A DNA stretch of 5,118 nt, taken from the NCBI GenBank assembly GCA_944329545.1, contig CALVIK010000015.1:1-5118 (forward strand), in the 5' to 3' direction. This stretch comes from an uncultured Bacilli bacterium. Its GTDB lineage: Bacteria; Bacillota_I; Bacilli_A; RF39; UBA660. Below, piece after piece: positions 1-3,602 of this stretch. The translations under genes were made by a program, and so were the position numbers. The notes below the pieces were generated by a model. It made no database searches and had not been told where the DNA came from. It saw nothing but the letters and a program-made list of their open reading frames with translations. Within the stretch, counting starts at the first letter, position 1; each line of letters opens with the position of its first letter.

Positions 1-281
1 AATATTTACTTAGTTATAGTGCTCTTATTGAAGAAGTTAATTTATTAGATAAGTTACCAAAAAAATGTACTGCTAAATTTAGATATCGCCAGCAAGATAA
101 TAGTATTGAAACCAAAGTCTTAGATGACGGCAATGTTTTAGTTAACTATCCCCAAGGAGTTAAAGCTGTTACTCCCGGGCAAGCCTGTGTATTTTATGAT
201 GGTGATAAATGCTTAGGTGGCGGCATTATTAAAGAAGTTTATAAAGAGGAAAAGGAAGTAGGAGAGTATGAAAAAAATTAG
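1..281 (+). CDS. mnmA: tRNA-specific 2-thiouridylase MnmA, C-terminal part
   Basis: MnmA puts sulfur on C2 of the wobble uridine of Lys, Glu and Gln tRNAs in the cytoplasm, using ATP and a persulfide relay. Only the last 92 residues are here; the first whole codon is at position 3 and the stop is TAG 279-281. The visible part is the C-terminal beta-barrel domain. Its family signature runs CTAKFRYRQQD, then AVTPGQACVFYDGDKCLGGG, which matches the E. coli C-terminus (RYRQ.D, AVTPGQ.AVFY.GE.CLGGGII) as I remember it. The ATP-binding PP-loop and both catalytic cysteines lie upstream, outside the window. After GGGII there is a short charged tail rich in Lys and Glu, somewhat longer than the usual ending. 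The last 14 bases overlap the next gene, and the tail codons carry that gene's ribosome-binding site. The family call is firm. Nothing here links MnmA functionally to the envelope genes downstream; the link is only by position. Confidence 0.93.
   Translation, partial: YLLSYSALIEEVNLLDKLPKKCTAKFRYRQQDNSIETKVLDDGNVLVNYPQGVKAVTPGQACVFYDGDKCLGGGIIKEVYKEEKEVGEYEKN
253..264 (+). promoter_or_regulatory. Ribosome-binding site of the GT2 gene, inside mnmA
   Basis: Two purine-rich candidates precede ATG 268: AGGAAG at 253-258 (9-base spacer) and AGGAG at 260-264 (3-base spacer, rather short). Both lie in the last codons of mnmA, so the start of the glycosyltransferase is embedded in the upstream gene and translation is probably coupled. 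Which of the two is used cannot be decided from sequence. Confidence 0.6.
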
Positions 282-1206
282 TGTTATAGTACCTTGTTAT
301 AATGAAGAAGAAACCATTGAACTTTATTATAAAGAGATGCAAAAAGTTATGAAAAAAATAAAAAATACCGAATTTGAACTTATTTTTATTAATGATGGCA
401 GTAGTGATAAAACGCTTGATATATTAAGAAATCTTTCGAAAAATAAAGATGTAAGATATATTTCATTTTCTCGTAATTTTGGTAAAGAAGCTGGAATTTA
501 CGCAGGACTTAAGTATGCAACTGGTGATTACATAGGTCTTATGGATGTCGATCTTCAAGATCCCCCAGAGATGCTTATAGATATGTATAATATTTTAGAA
601 GAAGGAGAATATGACTGCGTAGCTACTAGAAGAGTTAGTAGAGAAGGGGAACCACCTATTAGAAGTTTTTTCGCAAGACTTTATTATAAAATAATTAATA
701 AAATTTCGAAAACTGAAATAGTTGATGGTGCTAGAGATTTTAGGTTAATGACTAGACAAATGGTAAATTCTATTTTAGAAGTAACGGAATATAATCGTTT
801 TTCTATAGGGATATTTAGATGGGTTGGTTATAAAACAAAGTGGCTTGAATATAAAAATGTTGAAAGGGTAGCTGGCACAACTAAGTGGTCTTTTTGGAAG
901 TTATTTTTATACTCTTTAGAAAGTATTGTCGCTTTTTCAACGGTGCCACTTTCTATAGCTTCAATATTTGGTATTCTCTTTTGCTTTGTCGCTTTTATAA
1001 TTATTTTAATAATTATTGTAAGAACCCTTATCTTTGGAGATCCAACAAGTGGTTGGCCTAGTATGGCTTGTATTATGTTTTTAATAGGCGGTATTCAATT
1101 ACTTTGTACAGGTATTATTGGCCAGTATTTATCAAAGACATATTTAGAAGTTAAAAATAGACCGGTTTACATTGTAAAAGAAACAGAAAAAGGTCTTGAA
1201 AAATAA
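268..1206 (+). CDS. GT2 polyprenyl-phosphate glycosyltransferase (GtrB/ArnC/GacI type)
   Basis: This protein of 312 residues is predicted to transfer a sugar from a nucleotide sugar to undecaprenyl phosphate at the inner face of the membrane. Motifs in order: IVPCYNEE (7-14), the nucleotide-binding INDGSSDKT (41-49), SRNFGKEAG (68-76), the metal-binding DVDLQDPPE (93-101), GARDFRLM (154-161), RWVGYKT (184-190) and TKWSFWKL (205-212). Two membrane helices follow (about 225-253 and 264-287), then the conserved tail GQYLSKTYLEVKNRP (285-299). Length, motif order and the C-terminal helix pair are typical of bacterial DPM1-like enzymes such as GtrB, ArnC, CsbB, YkcC and GacI. The sugar (Glc, GlcNAc, Gal or other) cannot be read from sequence. 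No GT-C transferase that would use the lipid-linked sugar is visible. The gene overlaps mnmA by 14 bases and ends 15 bases before the first small membrane protein. The subfamily is solid, the substrate open. Confidence 0.92.
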   Translation: MKKISVIVPCYNEEETIELYYKEMQKVMKKIKNTEFELIFINDGSSDKTLDILRNLSKNKDVRYISFSRNFGKEAGIYAGLKYATGDYIGLMDVDLQDPPEMLIDMYNILEEGEYDCVATRRVSREGEPPIRSFFARLYYKIINKISKTEIVDGARDFRLMTRQMVNSILEVTEYNRFSIGIFRWVGYKTKWLEYKNVERVAGTTKWSFWKLFLYSLESIVAFSTVPLSIASIFGILFCFVAFIIILIIIVRTLIFGDPTSGWPSMACIMFLIGGIQLLCTGIIGQYLSKTYLEVKNRPVYIVKETEKGLEK

Positions 1207-1213
1207 AGGAGGT
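1206..1213 (+). promoter_or_regulatory. Strong Shine-Dalgarno of small membrane protein 1
   Basis: AAGGAGGT ends 8 bases before ATG 1222, a near-perfect match to the anti-Shine-Dalgarno at standard spacing. Its first base is the last base of the GT2 stop codon. It is clearly stronger than the site of the enzyme gene that follows, which hints that the small protein is made in excess of that enzyme. Confidence 0.85.
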
Positions 1214-1221
1214 TATATAAT

Positions 1222-1578
1222 ATGCTTGCTATAATAGCTTTACTTGGCCCTAGTATTATTGGCTTAAAGTTTTTAGATTATTTAATTAAATTGAATAGAA
1301 AAAATACTATTTATTATTTTGTTATATTATTAACAATATCTGTTACTATTAATAATGTCATTTCATACTTATTGTTTGATGTAATGGATGTAGTTTATCA
1401 TTTGAACTTTTTTCCAATATATTTAGCAAAATATGTTTTAATTTCTTTAATAGTTAACATTGTATTAGCGTTAATTTTAAGTATTCTTATTAAAAATGTC
1501 AGTTTGAAAATTGAGGTGCAAAAAGTTGAAAATCCTAAAAAAATTAAAAAAGCTAATAAAAAGAATAAAACTAAGTAA
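1222..1578 (+). CDS. Small three-helix membrane protein, copy 1 (unrecognised family)
   Basis: This 118-residue protein belongs to no family I can name. I see three hydrophobic segments: about 2-20, 29-51 and 66-90. A short basic loop (KLNRKN, 23-28) follows helix 1 and an acidic loop (DVMDVV, 53-58) follows helix 2. The tail (91-118) is Lys-rich. By the positive-inside rule the N-terminus is outside and the tail inside. A paralogue lies at 3165-3602; the shared core reads PS..GLK..DYL near the N-terminus, then KN.I.YY, ILL..S.TI.N.I, and YVLIS..N..LA...ILIKN-like helix 3. The start is fixed by the strong ribosome-binding site and by aligning with the paralogue without gaps from Met to PS..GLK. 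The next gene starts within the tail. By size, topology and position after a GT2 gene it recalls GacJ, the 113-residue partner that stimulates GacI, but I see no sequence match. A GtrA-like flippase is less likely, since GtrA has four helices. Confidence 0.85.
   Translation: MLAIIALLGPSIIGLKFLDYLIKLNRKNTIYYFVILLTISVTINNVISYLLFDVMDVVYHLNFFPIYLAKYVLISLIVNIVLALILSILIKNVSLKIEVQKVENPKKIKKANKKNKTK
1513..1517 (+). promoter_or_regulatory. Internal ribosome-binding site deciding the TTG 1526 start
   Basis: GAGGT at 1513-1517 sits 8 bases before TTG 1526. It is formed by the Glu98-Val99 codons (GAG GTG) of the small membrane protein. The aligned codons of the second copy (GAG GTA, 3462-3467) do the same job for the second enzyme gene. 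The other in-frame start upstream, TTG 1511, has no purine-rich site before it. Confidence 0.65.
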
Positions 1579-3139
1579 TATATTATTTTATTTAATATTA
1601 GCTTTGTCATTTATATTAATATTTGTTTGTATTTATATTAAAGAAAGCTTTTACAATGTTACTGTTGAACAACTAATATATAGCATGAAAACAGCCACTG
1701 GTACTAGTGATAGTATGATAATTGGTGGAGTCATTTATGTGCTTCCAAGAATTGTTTTACTGTTTGCTATTATAATAGTATTAACTTTATTATGGAAACG
1801 CTTTGTTAAAATAAAAAGTTATTTATCGATAAAAATTAAAAATAAAAATTTCGTAATTTCTTTAATTAATCCGCTTAATGCTATTATTAAATTATGTTTA
1901 GGCGTTTTAGTTTTAATTTTAAGTGTTTATTATGTTTATGTTAGTTTAGGATTAAAAGATTATTTTGCGGCTAATCAAAAATCAACTTATATTGAGAATA
2001 ATTATACCGATCCTAAAGAAGTTACAATAAAAGCCCCTAAAGAAAAACAAAATTTAATTTATATTTATGTTGAATCTTTGGAATCTAGTTTATTTTCAAA
2101 TGAAAATGGAGGTAACTTTAAAGAATCAATTATTCCTAATTTAGAAAAAATTGCTAATGATAATATAAGTTTTAGTAACACTGATGTTTTAGGCGGAGCA
2201 TATGTTCCTTATGGTACTAATTGGACTATTGCCGGAATTGTTGCTTCATCAGCGGGAATTCCGCTAAAAGTTCCAGCTCTTGATAATGCTAACTCATATT
2301 CCGGTTATGGAGAATTTTTACCAGGAGCTTATACTTTAGGTGATATATTAAAAGATAATGGCTATTCTAACTATATGTTATTAGGATCAGATGCTACTTT
2401 TGGGGGCCGCGAAGATTATTTTACTTATCATGGAAATTATAAAATTTATGATTATGATTATGCTGTAAAAAATAAATGGATTGATAAAGATTATCATGTT
2501 TGGTGGGGTTATGAAGATAAAAAATTATATGAATTCGCTAAAAAACAATTACTAGAAATTTCTAAAAATGATGAACCGTTTAATTTTACTATGCTTACAG
2601 CTGATAGTCATGCGACCGATGGTTATTTAGATGATTCTTGCGAAAGGCCATACGATAATCAGTATTTAAATGTTTTTCATTGTACTGATAAAATGCTTTC
2701 TCAGTTTATTAACTGGCTCAAAAAACAAGATTTTTATGATAATACAACTATCGTAATTACTGGAGATCATGTAACAATGCAGAAAGATTATATGAATTTA
2801 TATGATATTTCAGAAGCCGATAAACATTACGATAGAAAAGTATTTAATACATTTATTAATTCAAAGGCAAAAGCTGATAATTATCATAATATAAAATTTA
2901 GTACTATTGATATATTTCCTACTACTTTAGCTGCTTTAGGGTTTAAAATAGAAGGAAATAAACTTGGTCTTGGGATCAATTTGTTTGCTTCGCAAAATAC
3001 TTTGGTTAATGAGCTTGGCATTGATGCTTTAAGTGATGAATTTTCTAAAGTTTCAGATTTTTATAACAAAGATATTTTGCAAGGTACTTATAAAGAGATG
3101 AAAAAAAAGCAAGCACAAGAAGTTTTAGAAAAAAAATAA
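1526..3139 (+). CDS. OpgB/GacH-like phosphoglycerol transferase, copy 1
   Basis: This 537-residue membrane-anchored enzyme of the alkaline-phosphatase/sulfatase superfamily is predicted to transfer glycerol phosphate from phosphatidylglycerol to a surface acceptor. A Lys-rich N-terminus precedes three helices (about 17-38, 68-90, 117-141); the catalytic domain (about 175-485) faces outside. Active-site candidates: Glu183 in YIYVESLES, nucleophile Thr234 in NWTIAGIVAS, Arg295 in FGGREDYF, His362 in TADSH, and Asp414-His415 in ITGDH. The block WTIAG.VASSAGIPL and LGDILKDNGY.NY fit E. coli OpgB (MdoB) as I recall it (YTIAGMVAS.CGIPL, LGDILK.SGYQNY) better than LtaS, whose Thr lies in GQGKTSD. 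Two exported cysteines (372, 386) are at the positions of an OpgB pair. The start is taken as TTG 1526 on its ribosome-binding site; TTG 1511 would add five residues. No ATG lies before helix 1. It overlaps the small-protein gene by 53 bases. The acceptor is unknown. Confidence 0.87.
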   Translation: MKILKKLKKLIKRIKLSNILFYLILALSFILIFVCIYIKESFYNVTVEQLIYSMKTATGTSDSMIIGGVIYVLPRIVLLFAIIIVLTLLWKRFVKIKSYLSIKIKNKNFVISLINPLNAIIKLCLGVLVLILSVYYVYVSLGLKDYFAANQKSTYIENNYTDPKEVTIKAPKEKQNLIYIYVESLESSLFSNENGGNFKESIIPNLEKIANDNISFSNTDVLGGAYVPYGTNWTIAGIVASSAGIPLKVPALDNANSYSGYGEFLPGAYTLGDILKDNGYSNYMLLGSDATFGGREDYFTYHGNYKIYDYDYAVKNKWIDKDYHVWWGYEDKKLYEFAKKQLLEISKNDEPFNFTMLTADSHATDGYLDDSCERPYDNQYLNVFHCTDKMLSQFINWLKKQDFYDNTTIVITGDHVTMQKDYMNLYDISEADKHYDRKVFNTFINSKAKADNYHNIKFSTIDIFPTTLAALGFKIEGNKLGLGINLFASQNTLVNELGIDALSDEFSKVSDFYNKDILQGTYKEMKKKQAQEVLEKK

Positions 3140-3151
3140 TTAAATATATAT

Positions 3152-3156
3152 GGAGG
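3152..3156 (+). promoter_or_regulatory. Shine-Dalgarno of small membrane protein 2
   Basis: GGAGG ends 8 bases before ATG 3165, the same spacing as in module copy 1. An in-frame ATG at 3150 overlaps this site and has none of its own, so it is not the start. With 3165 as start the two small proteins align from Met to PS..GLK without a gap, which confirms the choice. Confidence 0.85.
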
Positions 3157-3164
3157 TTTTGGGT

Positions 3165-3602
3165 ATGTATACAGTTATGGCAACTTTTTTGCCGAGTTTA
3201 GTTGGTTTAAAAGTAATGGATTATCTTCTTCGAGGTCTTACTAAGAAAAATTTAATATTCTATTATGGAATTTTACTTATTTTATCACAAACTATTGTTA
3301 ATATTATTGCTGTAAATAAATTAGATATTGAAAAAAGTTTATGGGATAGTTTAAATATGGGTACTGAATTTTTTAGTATTTATGTTTTAATTTCTATTGC
3401 CACAAATCTTTTATTAGCAGTTATATTTACTCTTATAATTAAAAATATCAAAATAGAAGTCGAGGTAAAGTATGCAGAAAGTAATAAAAATAAAAAGGTT
3501 CCTGTTAAAGTGGCTAATGTTAGTAATAAACAAAATAGCCAAAATAGGAAAAAGCCTTTTTCAAAGATTAAAAAACATTTTCAAAAAAATAAAAATAAGT
3601 AA
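3165..3602 (+). CDS. Small three-helix membrane protein, copy 2 (unrecognised family)
   Basis: This 145-residue paralogue of the protein at 1222-1578 also matches no family I know. Helices are near 2-22, 29-50 and 68-92, with a basic loop RGLTKKN (23-29), an acidic outside loop around DIEKSLWD (54-61) and a cytoplasmic tail. The shared core is PS.VGLK..DYLL, KNLIFYYGILL, S.TI.NII, FFSIYVLIS and IIKN. The tail (93-145) is about 25 residues longer than in copy 1 and strongly basic, with many Lys, Asn and Gln residues; this low-complexity stretch overlaps the start of the next gene by 131 bases. The tail has diverged while the helices are kept, so selection probably acts on the membrane part. 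The gene begins 25 bases after phosphoglycerol transferase 1 and is almost certainly co-transcribed. A role as partner of the adjacent phosphoglycerol transferase or of the GT2 enzyme is inference from position only. Confidence 0.84.
   Translation: MYTVMATFLPSLVGLKVMDYLLRGLTKKNLIFYYGILLILSQTIVNIIAVNKLDIEKSLWDSLNMGTEFFSIYVLISIATNLLLAVIFTLIIKNIKIEVEVKYAESNKNKKVPVKVANVSNKQNSQNRKKPFSKIKKHFQKNKNK
3462..3466 (+). promoter_or_regulatory. Internal ribosome-binding site of phosphoglycerol transferase 2
   Basis: GAGGT lies 5 bases before ATG 3472, inside the Glu100-Val101 codons of small membrane protein 2. In a gapless alignment with copy 1 these residues coincide with Glu98-Val99, whose codons hold the corresponding site at 1513-1517. 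This shared placement supports ATG 3472 as the true start despite the long gene overlap. Confidence 0.65.

Larger units (their letters stand above)
1222..3139 (+). repeat. Module copy 1 of a tandem two-gene duplication
   Basis: This segment holds small membrane protein 1 plus phosphoglycerol transferase 1. It is paralogous, gene by gene and in the same order and relative reading frames, to the segment from 3165 to the right edge. Both encoded proteins align with their counterparts over nearly their full length, and the DNA shares exact blocks in the enzyme genes, for example 2570-2595 with 4591-4616 and 2720-2748 with 4741-4769. It is a diverged duplication, not a simple repeat. Confidence 0.88.

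Noticed and set aside
1216..1221. TATAAT as a -10 promoter box
   Set aside because: It lies directly before ATG 1222 and after the Shine-Dalgarno; a transcript starting from it would lack the ribosome-binding site. It is chance in AT-rich DNA.
1511..1525. TTG 1511 as start of enzyme copy 1
   Set aside because: No purine-rich site precedes it, whereas TTG 1526 has GAGGT 8 bases upstream at the position matched in copy 2.
1513..1578. Programmed frameshift fusing the small protein to the enzyme
   Set aside because: The two frames differ by +1, whereas A-rich runs like those here favour -1 slippage. The conserved internal ribosome-binding site gives a simpler explanation.
1398..1610. Open frame of 70 codons on the - strand
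   Set aside because: It lies antisense across the small membrane protein and the start of enzyme copy 1; AT-rich complement gives Ile/Leu/Phe-rich frames by chance. It has no independent support.
1526..3139. Lipoteichoic acid synthase (LtaS) assignment
   Set aside because: There are three predicted helices instead of five, and the nucleophile context and Cys pair match OpgB/GacH-type enzymes better.
3150..3164. Upstream in-frame ATG 3150 as start of small protein 2
   Set aside because: It overlaps the GGAGG ribosome-binding site, has none of its own, and would add five residues that break the start-to-start alignment with copy 1.
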